Source: Cristatella mucedo (taxonomy: Eukaryota; Bryozoa; Phylactolaemata; Cristatellidae). Taken from it: a DNA stretch of 41,245 nt. The position numbers were made by a program, and so were the translations under genes. The stretch spans positions 2,045,001 to 2,086,245 of the forward strand of contig WPIO01000072.1 of NCBI GenBank assembly GCA_009760855.2. The letters run 5' to 3'. The notes under the pieces were generated by a model, which saw only the letters and a list, made by a program, of their open reading frames with translations, had not been told where the DNA came from and ran no database searches. Below, in pieces: positions 1 through 13,900 of the stretch. Numbering within the stretch: position 1 is the first letter of the stretch; every line of letters starts with the position of its first letter.

Positions 1-145
1 CAGTAGAGATACCTATCGAGTCTAAGTGCTGGCCAACTGAAATTGCGTGCTGACAAACGTGCTGACAGAAATAACGTGCTGGCTTAGCCATCTGCCAATG
101 GATCCAGCTATGGTGGATCTCACTATATCCACATTTTCCGCTGAC

Positions 146-303
146 CTTGTACTTGGCAAAGTACGGGTGCCGGCCGCCACTGGCCGTCGCCTCCTCTTCA
201 CGGCTCACAGTGTAGCGGACAGGGCGCTTGAGTCGATTTGCGGCCACCACGACTGGAAGCACGTTCGGGATGAGCTTGGCCTCCTTCCCTCCGAATCCGC
301 CGC
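146..303 (-). CDS. XDH: Gene A exon 21, molybdenum-site glycine loop (last exon in window)
   Basis: Begins [20 protein letters not shown] and ends [13 protein letters not shown]. The GGGFGGKE loop packs on the molybdenum centre; its Glu is the xanthine-binding residue in mammalian XDH and is replaced in aldehyde oxidases. GGRHP follows as in the family. Acceptor CGTTCAG|GC, donor TACAAG|GTCAGC, phase 0. The next exon lies beyond position 1. Confidence 0.95.
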
Positions 304-3300
304 CTGAACGGAGCCGATCGCAGGCCAGCTATGCAGAGAGGTGTGTGCCGGAAAGCGCTAGGCGAATCACACTCTCGGGCAACTCTGCCTGACCTGCCCA
401 GCTAGTGGCACAGGCAGCCAGCGCGTAGGCAGCACACACCTATCCGCTTGGTTCGCACGACGACGCGATTGGCTGGTACGCTGAGAAGATTGGCTACGAG
501 CCGCTGAGTCAGATGAGAGGCCTGTGTTCCAGTGACCACCTCGACTTCGTTGTTCTCTTTGGGAATGACAATAGTGCACTGTCGACAGAAAAAAATTGAG
601 ACATGCCTCAGGACTGCACCATTTATTACTGCATCACCAATCATTGGCGGGTTTTCCCAACAAGGAGATGACAACTACTCTCACTGCTGCATCCTGCCAA
701 AGATCGAGTAAACCTCATGACAATATCGAGCCACTTTTTCCGAGCCGCCGGCGCACTCTCCACGGCCGCAGCTCGTTCAGCACTCGGCACCGCATGCATC
801 CACTCTCCATTTCACGCTAACTTTAACGCACCGACTGCAGGTAGCCCATCTATTGAGGTCAATATCCAGGAATTCTGCAAATTGGCCGGGGTCACGAGCT
901 AAGTCAATCCCGGCATTGAGACCGTGCCTACCCAAGCAGTAAGCTTGCTTGATTCAAAATGCAAAAGCTAGCTGATCCATCGATTTGTGATGGCTCTGGT
1001 TCTAACAACAAAAGTTGAATTTTGCCATTACACAACAAGATCCTTCAACAAAGACCGTCGCACCATCACAGGCATGTATTAGCACGTGGAAAATCCAGTA
1101 AACACACGAATGGTCGATACAAAAACCTTTATCTCACACAGAAAAGCAAAGAAAGAGATTTCTTGTCATTGCCACTGCCACGACAAGAAATCAATACATA
1201 AAAGTGGCATGCTCTGCAGAGAGTATGCAAGTGCATACTCTCTGTTGCACACTTCCTGTGCAATCATGCACTCGGGAAGAAACTACCTAGATATGCGTTT
1301 CCTGGTCCTGTCAGACACAAAACCATGTCACACACTGCAAGCAATCGTTCACTAGCAGCAAAAAGCATCGAGTCGATGGGCAGATGACACCTAAGATCTG
1401 AACTGCTCCGAACGAATACACAAGGGCGGAACCTGCTCGGCTAATTTACCAAGCAAGAAGGATAGAAAAGTATGCATCAACCTGTCCGATGATACTTTTG
1501 GGCTGCAGGTCCTAGGCTGTATAACTCACTTCCACAATATTTATCGACGATATAATTTTTGCCAGGTCCCATCTCGGGTACTTACTTCCCTGTTCTCCTT
1601 AGCTATTTACATCTGAAACTATTCTACTAATCCCCGTTTACTACTAATTTTTTTCGCCATTGTGAGCAATGAAGGCTGTTGGCTACCTGCAGAGCACTGG
1701 AAACTGTTCAAGACTTGTTCTCTTTGCTGGGGAAAATCTAAAACATAAGTGTTGTGTGCGTGAGTGTGCGTGTCTTGCTAAACAGCAAACAACTTGGAGC
1801 AATCGTGCACAACCGTACTCAACAACATTTAATCATTAACTCCAGTGCAGACTTTCTCTTACAGGAACTTGCATCGTCTGCGGCTCAGGAATGCTGCGCT
1901 CCGATTGACTAGCCAAGGTCGGGAGGGGGGCCCCAGCCTAGTAACGGCAGACCACAACATTTAACACGGCACTGCCATAGGCTGGGGTATGCACTCTCGC
2001 ATCATGATCGATCTCAACACCAATTACAATCACATAGCCCAATAGGCTTTGTGCATTAAACATGAAATTACCCACTTCATTTGCCCACCATTAGATGAGA
2101 TCGCTCAAACGTCATACTACAACCTTGAAGGCACTCGACTAGTTCGTTGGCGCCAAGCTCAAAAATAAAAGATTCAAGTCAGATGTGAGCAAGACATTGC
2201 ACGAATATGTCAGCACTGGGCTGATGCTGGTGTGTCAAGAGGGCTGCTGCTACTCGGCTGCTCACCGCTAAACTCCTTGGACTGGCGGTATACAAATTGA
2301 ACAGTGCAACACACCCACGAGCAGGAATGGAGTTTCAAAACAGCTGCAGCACTCTGCGCTAGACTGATGATGTCGGTCGTGCATAAAAAGTGTAAAATTA
2401 GCTCAAGAAAAACATTCAGGCAAGGGGTTACAAAGCAAAATATTGCACTGGCAAATGACTAACCGGCATTTCCATGTAGAAATGTTGCTGCCCACCAATG
2501 GACAGTTGGCCATTTAATACGACATCAGCTGCACAGAAGCCACCTTCAATATCCCCCCTTTCAAGTGTCTCCCCTTCAACTGGATCAAAGAAGGAGCCCT
2601 TGGCAATTGCATCCTACATAGTAAGGAAATATTCTCGGCCATCAGTGAAGTAAACAACACAATTCCAGCACAGGCACAAAGTCACCAAATACAGCTCACC
2701 GCAACACTGAACGAGCAACAGCATGGGCCTTCTGAGACAACCGCAGTGAGGTGACATTAAGTAAACATGATTACGGCACATAAGAGTGGCTGGTGCAAAA
2801 GACAGAGTCAAAAGCAGGCAATGCTGGCACAATTACAAATGGAAAACAGCCTCTATAGAACATCTCCGGCTGTAAAACTTATGAAACTCCGAATGCTTGG
2901 CGAATGCTTCGGTGCATGCTGCACAGCGGTCAAGACAACAGGCTTGAAAACTGCACTCTAGAGCTTCCTGTGGACGAGCACGACCAGCACCGAGCATCTC
3001 ACGTGACGCAGCAAAAGCGGGGGGGGGGGGGGGGGGGGGGAGCGAGCGAGCATACAAGCCACAGCAGAATAATAAAAGCACAGCCAGTAAGAGCGGCCTT
3101 CCGCGAGTGCTCTTGCCCGGACAGCCAGCTGCCACCAAGGTGCCAGGGTCTGCAGTACGATCAAATCTGTACCACTCTACAAGGATTTGGAACAGAGGTC
3201 TGCATTCTGGGCCTCGAATTTCCACGGCACTCTCTCTTTTTTCCAACCGTCTAAATGTAGCACATATATAGTCTCACTCGAGTGTCTGTGAAGGTTTCTA

Positions 3301-6300
3301 AATAATGCTTGTTTCAGACTACAGCATGTGTGTATGTCTCAGCCAGTCAAATGCAGTGGTAACCACCGGTAATAACAGCTCGATAAGTCCATAATATTCA
3401 TAATAACAGTCCAAGACCCATAGAAGTCACAGGGACATAGATCAGCAAGGAATCAACAAACCTTTCATGAGTGACATAGCCATAAAGGTAACCTAAAAGT
3501 GGTGACCACTTCAGATCATAAATCAGTGGGCAGACTTGGTCAAAGATATCTACTCCTCAGACTCGGGTTGGTTAGCTTGGTAAGCTGTGCCTTCAAAAGA
3601 TCTCCAATGGTTTGGCAACCATGCCTTCGAAACATTCAAACCTAAAGCTCGGAATGATCTGCCGATCCCTGTGACTCGACAACATTTACAGCAAAGCCAA
3701 ACCCATCTGCTCCTCAGAGAATATACTTTGTCCAACTGAATCGTCCTCATGTGCTTATGCATGCAGCCTTTGTACACATAGACATTACTAGTAAGTTTAT
3801 ATGCTTCCTTTCCAGCTGATGTTAAACATCAAGATGGAGATGTGGTTCTCTAAGAACGCAATAAAAATAATTCATTATTATTTTTATGCTCCAATCCAAA
3901 AAAACATCAATATGGATATGTGGTTCTCTAAGAATGCTATACAAATAATTTATTATTATTTGTATGATCCAATCCTACTCTAGGATGTCAGTAGCTGATC
4001 ATCAGCAGACTAAGCTCGATGTCACATAGGTCGATGTCCCATAGGTCGATGTCCCACCAGGAAGAAGCACGACTAAATCAGGAAGGTTGTAAACTGCAGC
4101 GATTTACACTCGTTTGTGTGAGGCCTTTAATAGGCACTGTTTTACTTGATTTCTGTAATAAGAAACCGTTGTATCGCTCGAGCGGTGCCCTCAGGGGCAC
4201 ATTTACAGTGGACAAGCAAGTAGCGAACCAACGAGCTAACCCTCTTCGGTCAAAGGCAGACTTCTGCAAAAAATTACACAATCTTCAAATCCCACCGAAC
4301 CTCAGATCGTTCGACCTCAAGCATTATCTTTACAGCCGCAGATAAAGCAGCAGTGCCTAGAACAAGTGTTGGGCGTTTCAACACACAAGCATAGTTCACC
4401 TAGCAGTCGCTATTGAGTGTCCCTGAAAGCCAAGACAGCAGAAGAGACACCGGGTGGCTTGCCACGATACTGCACGGGTGGACGCAAGGTAGTGTAGTAA
4501 ATTTCCATGGACACCAGACTGTCGGTAAGTACCAGTGCAATTCTTACCGGCTGAAGACAAAGCTGAGTGAATTGCAGAGGTTGCATGGCAGAGGTTGCAT
4601 GGCAACGGTATGACTACATAACCCATACCAAAAAAGAGGACATTTTCGAAAGACACTTGCAGTTGCAGACATGAGAACACCAGGCAGATGCTTAGGCCTG
4701 ACATTAGGCTATGAGGTGACAATAAATTGATGGTGTATGTTCGCACTGTAAAATTATCCGCCTAGGTATAGCGGTCGTGGTCGTGTGAGCATGTCAGGCA
4801 CAGAAGCCCTAAAACTGGCAGTCATCTCAATACAGAGCAGCCAACTGCACACAGTAGTGCATTTGCAGGGTTTGTGGGTTCGAATCCTTCAGAGGGCGAT
4901 CCTTTATTGCTCACTGCAAGTGGCAGTAACAGCTATTAAGGTTCTTCGGCTGCTATATACGTGAGGCTGGTGAATCACCATGCCATACCTCGATGGTCAC
5001 GATTGCTGGTCTCTCATCGTAAACAACCTTGACTGTTGCAGCAGCCTTCACAGCAAGGTCAGGAGTGCACGCAATGACTGCACCAATTATTTGGCCATAG
5101 GAGAGTACCTGCAGAGTAATAGAATACATTAGCATGATTCTCATAAGTGTACAAGCAGAAAAATTTAGTGCTCACTTAAAACAAAAAACAACTGATTCCA
5201 TTGGCAGCTGCATATAGGACTAGCCAGCTGAGGATGGTAGCACGCTCAATTCATGAAGCAGAAAAACAGAGACCTCATTAGACAAGTGGTGTGTCTTAAC
5301 TAAGGGGCCGCATCACACCTATCAGTGGGTCATACAGTGGCTTGCCACGAGTACATTCTAGAGCAAGGTGAGCCACAGCTCTCAAAGAATACTATCGATA
5401 CATCGGTCAGGAAAAAACAAATCCTCTACATCTTAATAACTGACGATGTCAAACTTAGGCAGGAAAGGCAAAAAGAAGATTAAAATTCGATACAAAGTTT
5501 TAGTATGCAAAAAAGAGAGGAACTAACGATTGAGGTACACGAAGAAGATCAACAAAATAACGACTATCATGGCCGTCCATATCATAACGACTACCCTGGC
5601 TGCTCATATCACTAATGGATGCACTAGTGTGAAGTAATAAGACTTACCTCATCGACAGCAAATACGAATTCATCTGGCAGTGATGTGAAAGTAGCTATAT
5701 TCTTGCCTTCAGGAACGTCTTTATGACTTATATAGTCAACGACCCCTGGCATGGCTATGGCAGTAGATGCATCAACAGAGACTATTGTGGCACACCCTTT
5801 AATGCTGCGCACCGGTGCAAAGAATAATTCATCTGAAACAAGGAAAAGGCAACATGCTATAAATTGCTACATCAGCATTTTCGAGGGCCCATTCGACTAA
5901 GCTTGGTGCTTTACAGGCCAGCTTCACTAAAAGTTTCAAATGTATTGCCAGAACTTTTCTTTTAGTTAGAGAAAGAAAATTAATGATTGCTACCTTGCCC
6001 CTTTCGGTACTAGTTAAGAAACTCCATGTTGCTTTTTCCAACATTACAGTTTTTTGAATATGATATAGTACAGGCCACTTAACTTCTGTCTAAGCAAAGA
6101 AATCGACAGCAGAATAGTAAACATGGTAATTATGACTCTTTCTAAGTCAGACATTAGCTTAACTGACACAACTTATTCGAGCACGTCAATCATATTAGGC
6201 ATTTGCTCAACATTCAATAATTTAATCAATGTGGTGTTATGACTTGTTAACTGACAAAAGACAGAAAAGCAGGCATGGCTGGATAAAGATTTCTAAATTT

Positions 6301-7935
6301 GCCGAACTGGATTAAAAGTATGATTTTTTATAGCCTATATGTCCTCAGTATTCATGCAAATCCTATGCTGCAAAGGACTTTATAGGATAGGCTAAGTGTG
6401 GTGCAAGGGATCGGCTACGAGAACCAAGGAGGAAGAGGAAACAACAGTTTGGAAAGTAAAGTCTATAGAGATTTAGTCCATCAGCACAGCTTGGATCAGC
6501 TGTTGTCTCTAGGCTGATTCTCTACCAACCTGCCTTCGCAAAGTCAGTGATATGACCCTTTGTGTTCTAGCCTTACTGTATAGGCAGTTGCTTAACACGA
6601 CCTGGTCGTGGGTTAGAATCCTGTGGTTGGAGATCCTTTATTGCCGCTACAAGCGATGGTGATAGGCTCTTCTGTCGCTATACAAAAGAGGCTGTTCAAT
6701 CAGTTGGTATTTTTTTTATAGAGTTCCTTGGCCCTCACTTACTACATAATTATAATAATAATACACTTGATAAAGCACCCTCAGAGAACTCAATTTCTTT
6801 CTAGGTGCTTTACATTTGCTGCAAAGGAAACACAATTGAATGGTGAGTGGTATGATGCTTGATAGACAACATGAATAACATGGTTAGGGGTAACATGCAC
6901 AGGGTCAGCATGCAAGTGTGGTTAGTGGCAGCATGCACAGTGTCAGCATGCATAAGCACACAAAGGACGAATCCCAGGGACCCACTAAATGCTGTCATAA
7001 ATAGGTGCGTTTTAAATTTCTTTTCAAATGTGGTCAAGTCAGGAGATGTCGTGACAGAAGTCGGGAGTGAGTATCAGGCTTTGGGAGCATACGAACTAAA
7101 GGCACGGTCTTCAAAGGATTTGAGGTTTGTACGAGGTATAGGTAAACAGTTACGGCATGAAGTCATCTAGCTCACTAGACACTGGATGAATTCAAAAGTG
7201 CAATTAAAATCAACCTGAAGATACTATTTTAATCACTGTCCATCTAAGAGTGCAACTTCCTTTTTCCAAGTCAATGCACCTCATTGGCTCTGATTTTATA
7301 CTTCTGTTGCGTTTATATATGTGAGCAGCTTACACTGGCCAACTTCCTGGAGCATTAATATAGGCTTTAACATGGCTTTCTCATTAAAGCAATATGCATT
7401 AAAGGATGTCAAGGAACCTTGCGGCCTGTTTGGTTTGTGGTTCTTATATAACCCACTTATTTATCCATTCAGGTCTATCTGTTAGACCATCGAGATGCAC
7501 CCTTCTTTTGTGTCAAGGTAAAGCATACAGATAGTAGCAAATGTTTGCATTTTTTATGGGAATTTCATTTGGACGAAATCTTATATCAAGGGTTAGCAAA
7601 AGCAGTCCATTACTACGTGAACTTCGAAAGTAGTGGGTTCAGGTCCTGAATCAAGCTTCACAGCAGTCTTTGCCAAAAGGGAGATTTAAATAAATCCTGC
7701 TGCACCTGCACAATCAACAAGTTGACTGAATATTATCACAATAGTGAAAGAAAAGAGATACCTCAGCAAAAGTTTAAGCAGAGAAATACAATCGCATACT
7801 AAATTCGAAATGCTTCCTAAGAGCTAAGTATCAGGAAAACCAAGACTAACGCAATAGAACAGAACAACTTTGCTTTCTGAGACTTCAAAAAGATAAAAGC
7901 GGCAAGGTTCTAATATGCTAGCAAGTGCCATCTCA

Positions 7936-7993
<58 letters not shown>

Positions 7994-10900
7994 CATTTAT
8001 ATCACAGTAGGCAACTTCAGATGTTTTCCAAAAATATTCCGTATAGATTAGCATCGAATGGTGAGTAATATTGTGAGCTCCTTAAGAACCTTGTTGAATA
8101 AATACGAAGCAGTAATACACCTATCCTCAACAAAAACTCCTGATCAGTTTAGGTAGTTTAGATGACCAAAGACCATTTCTATGAGAAGGAACAAACACTC
8201 AGCAGTTTATGTTAAAAGTGACAGCCGCAAATTTTGTTAGTCAGTCAGCCATCAAAGTCATTGGACTTGAGCCCAATTAGGAGTCTCATTTTGAGCATCA
8301 CATGCTTGCAACATTCAGTAGAATTCTTAGACAAATATAACTAAATATAATTTATTTGTATAGCACCGTAAGAGAAGTTAATCTCTATTCAGACTCTTCA
8401 CATATGCTACGGGGCTCGAGCCCACGACCTGGGTCATCAAATACATTCACATTGACCTCGTTCGTTAAATGTAAGCACCTAACCACAGGGCAAAACCAGA
8501 GCAACAATGACGAACAGAACTTATAAAAGTACACAAGTAAAGCAGATAACAAAAGCTAGTCTACTGAAAACCCAACACCATCATTTCTGTGGTGTTCACT
8601 GGCAGAACAACCTAGCCCAGCCATAACCAAGATTTTTAATGCTTCTCGGAAAAAAGGGGTCGTACCCAAGACCTTCAAATCGTTAATCGTTACACTGATA
8701 CTTAAAAAGTCTGAATTAGATACAGGTCGTTGCAAACTACAGCCCAGTTTCCCTTCTTTTTTTGTCAAAGATTCATGAAAAAATTGTCGCTAAGCAGTAG
8801 GTAGCATACATTAAAAAGAATGAAATGTCAGAATGATTTCAATTGGGGTTCAAGTGGCAGTACTCCACTGAAACTGCTCTCCTCCGTGTTACCAATGACA
8901 TCCTATGCAGCAACGATGAGGGGAATCTCACTGCCCTAGCTATCAGCAACGATGAGGGGAATCTCACTGCCCTAGCTCTGCTAGACCAATCAGCTGCCTT
9001 CGACACATTTGATCACGATGTCCAACATGAACGATTGAGAACAAAAATCGGTCTGGCAGACGAGGCACAGGCATGGCTTAAATCGTACTTGTCTGATCGT
9101 GTTCAATCCAAGTCGTGTGGGGGTCAGGTCTCATCCATCAGACCAGTCACCCGTGGAGTCCCTCAAGGGTCTCCTCGGTCTGTTGCTGTTCTCCATTTAT
9201 ACTCAACCACTAGGAAAAGCAACTAAGGCCCACGGAATAGATTATCACTTTTATGCTGACGATACTTAGCTGTATTTGCTATTCAAACCGTCGGAGCCTG
9301 CTGCAGCAACTGATAAACTTAATGCTAGCCTTGCCGACATTCGATCCTACATGTCGGAAAATGTCTTAAAACTATACGACGATAAAACTGAACTGCTACT
9401 CATAGGACATCTTTAGCATGTGGCGGGATTAGAAGGCTCTGCTCTCCTAATGGGCGATGCATTTGTACGACCATCACCACGTGCTCGGAATTTAGGTGCC
9501 GTCTTCTACAACTGCCTGCATTTTAAAAGCTTCGTTCAGAAGACTGCTTCTACAGCTAGCCATCACGTCCGATCCCTATCTAAGATTAGGAACTGTCTTC
9601 CACGGTGGCTTGCAAAAAATTTAACTAGTACCCTAATTTCTGTCTCGGCTAGATTATTGTAATTCTCTTTTGGCTGGGCTACCGAAGAAAGCTACTAGGC
9701 CACTGCAGCTGGCTATGAATATGGCTGCAAGGCTAATTTACACAGGCTATTGCAATGAGAGGAAGGAGAAGCTGGGAAAGAGGAAAAGTAATTCATTTCT
9801 ATAGAGCCCTAAAGGAAGCTCTGCCAGGCAGCCAATCATAATTAATTTTCGTGACAGGTGCAAGGTACTAACTATTAAATGAAATATTTGACGTGTATTA
9901 GCAGGTTATGAGCATAACTAGGGAACTAGGCTCGAGTGCAGAGCCAACCTTGACTAAAGCGAATAACACAAAACATTCGATAACAAGAACTCGCGATTTA
10001 GCATGTAACGTAATGCATCTTGTCTGTACCTCCTTAATACCAAATTACAAATTATATTAATTACAGTGGATGTTATGCTGGAGAGGATTCTGCATGGTCG
10101 CAACACAATCGGGGTGGGGGGGGGTTGAAATAAGAGCCCCCTTTGATTGCTGTAAACGAATAGAACATGTAAAGCCAATTTGGTAGGAAACGCTTACTTG
10201 CAACAGACGGTACATCATCGGTATACTGAGCTTCCCCCAGCACGTTGCTCTTGGCAGCCCTGTGCGTCACGGGCCTACCCACGAGATCGCTAGCAGGTTG
10301 AGCAGGATCAACCTCTTCATAAACTTGGATGCTGGACGGCTGGCCGATGCGAAGTGGCAAGGCAGCACTCAGCTCCTTCGCAGCGGGAGCTTCTAAGCCA
10401 GCTGCCATCTGAAAACGAAGCCGGTGTGATGCCTTTAAGATGACACCACAAGCCAAACAAGGACGGAAAGCAGGATGTGTAACGAAAGATGCCCAGCAGG
10501 AAGGAATACCCCAATCACCCGCTGGCTTGGCCCAATGGCTAGGGTGCTTGCCCGACCAAGGTCAAGGTGAATTTATTGATGACGGGGGTCGTACGCTCAA
10601 GCTTCTTGGCATAAAGCACCTGAATAAAGATTAAGTTCTCCTAGGGTGCTATACAAATGAACTATATTTAAAGCAAGAAGTGCCCTCATTTTCAGCCTGC
10701 TAGGCAGCAGTGGTATGAAAATAATGATTTCTGAGAGAACCATTGTATAAATACGCCTATGAGTCGCGTTTCGCGAATTTTCGAGATTGCACGAAGAGGT
10801 TACTTGGACAAAGTTGACCTGGCTTTTGGCTACTCCAACAACGTGTGGGTCCACTCGAATAATAGTATCTTCTGGATGTATGTAATAATAATAATAATAA

Positions 10901-13900
10901 CAATGAGAAGGAGACTTTTGCATAGCACCCTAAAAGAAGCAAATCTTCATTCAAGTGGCTGTGATAGCCCAGGAAGAAAGGTGTTAGTTCTTCACGACCG
11001 AGGTCATGGGTTCGAATCCTGTAGCGGGTGATCCTTTATTGCAAATTTCAAGTTGTGGTGATGACCATTAAGGCTCTTCTGTTGCTATGCAAATGAGGCT
11101 GCTAAATTAGCTAACATTTTTTACAACTCGCTAAAAAAGAAGCAACAACCATTAGTTAATAAAAACCCAGTATTCTGATTAGGCAGGCATGCAAAACACA
11201 TAATTATCATGCTAAGACAAGTATGCAAAGCACACAACAGACTCGAGGCTACTAATTGGTAGGACTCGTTAATAAAACACTCACTCAATCATGCACAGGT
11301 AAGCAAAGCGTAAGGAAGAAAGGCAGGTAAACTGTGGTGCTATACAAAGGCATGTGGCTGTTGCCCTTGGTCACGACACGTCAACTATCAAAATAGGGTG
11401 GCGACCACAAGTTTATTCATGCACTACCATATTTGTTTTATCGATCACTTTTTGAGTGGCTGATGCCTTGTAGCCTATAGAAATGAAGGTGGTTAGTGCT
11501 CCCTTCCAGGAGGGTACTTAGCCTACCACCCAATGAGCTCTGGGTCAGAGGAAACCATTCACGAGTGCATGTCTTGTGGCCACAGTAGTGGGGCAGGGTA
11601 GCAAGCAGCAGCAGAGGGACAGTGCGGACAAGAGCAATCTGGTGAGCCGTGATGGCACACTAGGTAAGGGGATTGCTTTTCACGACCTCGGTATCGATGT
11701 CGTGGGTTCGAATCCTGTGGCGGGAAATCTTTTATTGACACCGAAAGCTGTGGTGATAGCTGTAAAGACTCTTCTGTCTCTATACAAAAGAGGGTGTTAA
11801 ATCAGCTAGTATTTTATTTGAGTGTAGGCTGCCAACGTCCGAAGCAAGAGCAGTTTTTGGTGTTTGCCCACAGCTCTCGCAGAGACCAGATCGGATTAAG
11901 GTTACAGGCTTGAGGTGCCAATTGAAACAAATAAATGACCAGGCACTTAACAATTGCCATGATTTGCGCTCAACACAAGTAGCTTCTATTATAGGCTATG
12001 CTATGAAAGTTGTACAGCCGGTGCCTGCAGTAGTGCAAGACAAATTAAGGGTCGGCCTCACACGCAGCCTTCAAGCTGGCCAGCCACAGCAGCGGAGCCA
12101 GCCACACAGAGCCCTAGCAGCAAGGATATGTTCTACCGCCGTGGGAAACCAAGGGCATGCATACCAGAACTTGATCCAGCTGACCATAAACTTGAACATA
12201 GAATTTCAGCAGGAACCCGCAGGCCACAGCCGTCTTGTATCTGCGAGAGCCACCGCCGGCGGAAGGTTCGTCGTGCTCACAAGCGTCCAGCTCGGCTCTG
12301 AGCTCTGCCAATGCTGCATCCAGGGATGATTTTGCCCATTCTCTTCAATGACGACGACGATAGAGAGTGTGCGTGCAATCGCACCGACGGTCTCCCACAA
12401 GTTGTGTGTGCATGCAAGTGGAGCATAATAAAGCGGTCGGAATTTACGAGGTGAACGTAAAGACTGCACACAAGCTAGGACGTACTTGCCGGCTAAACTA
12501 GCTGCTGTCCTCGGTGTCACCAGCGTGATGGGCGCCAGTCCACCGAACACGCATGTGGCTTTGTCTATCATGCAACTGCCAGGGCGAAACTGCACGCCCA
12601 TTGCTGCGTTGACAATTGACCTCGAGTTCTCTTTTCGAGGTGCTTGTTTATAGAAGTACACAAATTGAAACTGAAAACGGAAGAAAGTTACTAGAAACTT
12701 AAATCTGATGATCAGTCGAGATGCACGCACCACACACTCTTGTATACCTCGCGACAAAGTTTGACTAGTTCTCGGAGGCGGAGGCATGGGGTGACACAGC
12801 ATGGCTGCCCGGAGACGAGGCAGCAGGTGAGCAGGCCAAGGCAGATGAATACGGGAGTGACATCTCACATCCGACGGAAACCGACGGCTGCTGCTGCTGC
12901 AGCTTACTGGGCAGCAGATGCGACCCAAGTCAAAATGTGGCTTGTCAGACTGACTGGCTGGCTTCACCACTTTTGATTCGAATCTAATAAATAATTGTGA
13001 AGAAAAGATGCGAATCGAGTGTTTACGTGCACAGGTAATGAAAACGTCATGCCACAGAAACCCTTTGGGGCCACCATCAGATTGCCAAATAGTAAAAGAA
13101 TCTGGAAATAAGAGTCTTCCTGATCTATTACGACTACGGGATGCAACTCAAACTGTCAGCAGGTTTTCATCAAGTATTAGTTGTTTCTCCATTTGTATAC
13201 AAGTCGTTTACTACGAAGAAAATTCTTTCAACTTAGCTGGCTGTTCTAAGAGGTATATTGCACCCTCTTGCTCAAGAGATGACATTAAGCACCTTAGACA
13301 ATTCTCTCCTCAGCAACGTAGTAAAGTATGTGATGCAAGTTGCAATGCGGCCGCATGGATACCATGAGTATTTATGCGACTATGTTTCATGTTGTCAATG
13401 GCCTGTATAGGAAGAATTCTGACATAATTGAACCTAAAAAGCATGCAGTTTCAGACTTACATGCAATACACACAGGTGCACAGAAATTCATATTAGGGCA
13501 TTCATGGTAAGATTGGTCCATAGAACGGTGAAAATAGGCTAAAATATCAAAACTAAAGTGAGACCAAGCATACAATTTTTTACCAACTATGAACAGCCAT
13601 CAAAGGTCCTTTAAAATTAATTTATGCAAATTACTTGGATTTCGACATACCACATCTCCTCAAACGTGATAAACTCCATTACTCTGCTGCCTTTTAAGGA
13701 GAATGTAGCTTGCTGCTTTTAGCAAGGAAGAGGTTAGCCAGCCACATTGATTTTAGCTTTGGATGGTGCTCTCCACTTCTGGTCGAGGATTAGAAAAGCC
13801 CTTTACTTATAGTCGTTCAAGCATTTGCCAGAATCTGCCGGTTATTTCGGCATACGGTAGCTCTACTTTAATCGACTACAGCAAGCATAAGCCAGGCAGC

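Larger units (their letters stand above)
579..2463 (-). other. Intron 19 of gene A
   Basis: Nothing gene-like. Two perfect inverted repeats lie close together at 1157-1192 and 1217-1244 (separate entries). A short GT-rich stretch occurs near 1751-1773. Confidence 0.7.
2614..4988 (-). other. Intron 18 of gene A
   Basis: Holds a 22-bp poly-G run (3019-3040), a LINE 3' relic (about 3530-3760), a 78-bp tandem duplication (3824-3979), a short TAGGTCGATGTCCCA repeat (about 4015-4058) and a SINE whose end lies about 10 bp from the exon 18 donor. The open frame at 4019-4345 has no recognisable product. Confidence 0.7.
5833..10197 (-). other. Intron 16 of gene A (4.4 kb, transposon-filled)
   Basis: The longest of the gene A introns. 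It carries a SINE (6570-6712), a LINE 3' end (6744-7155), a TA microsatellite (7937-7990), a reversed SINE (8330-8500) and a degraded LINE RT (8540-9750). All are listed separately. Confidence 0.75.
10409..12164 (-). other. Intron 15 of gene A
   Basis: Holds a group 2 SINE (10517-10670), a reversed LINE/SINE tail with an AAT repeat (10875-10960) and two group 1 SINEs (10955-11118, 11636-11812). Nothing recognised in 11120-11630 or 11820-12160. Confidence 0.7.

Noticed and set aside
47-307. 86-codon plus-strand open frame
   Set aside because: It is the antisense shadow of gene A exon 21.
1217-1244. miRNA precursor
   Set aside because: The arms are only 13 bp with a 2-nt spacer, too short for Drosha/Dicer substrates.
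8843-9226. Intact reverse transcriptase gene
   Set aside because: RT motifs are clear, but the frame breaks after GVPQGS and a stop interrupts the YADD region, so it is a relic.
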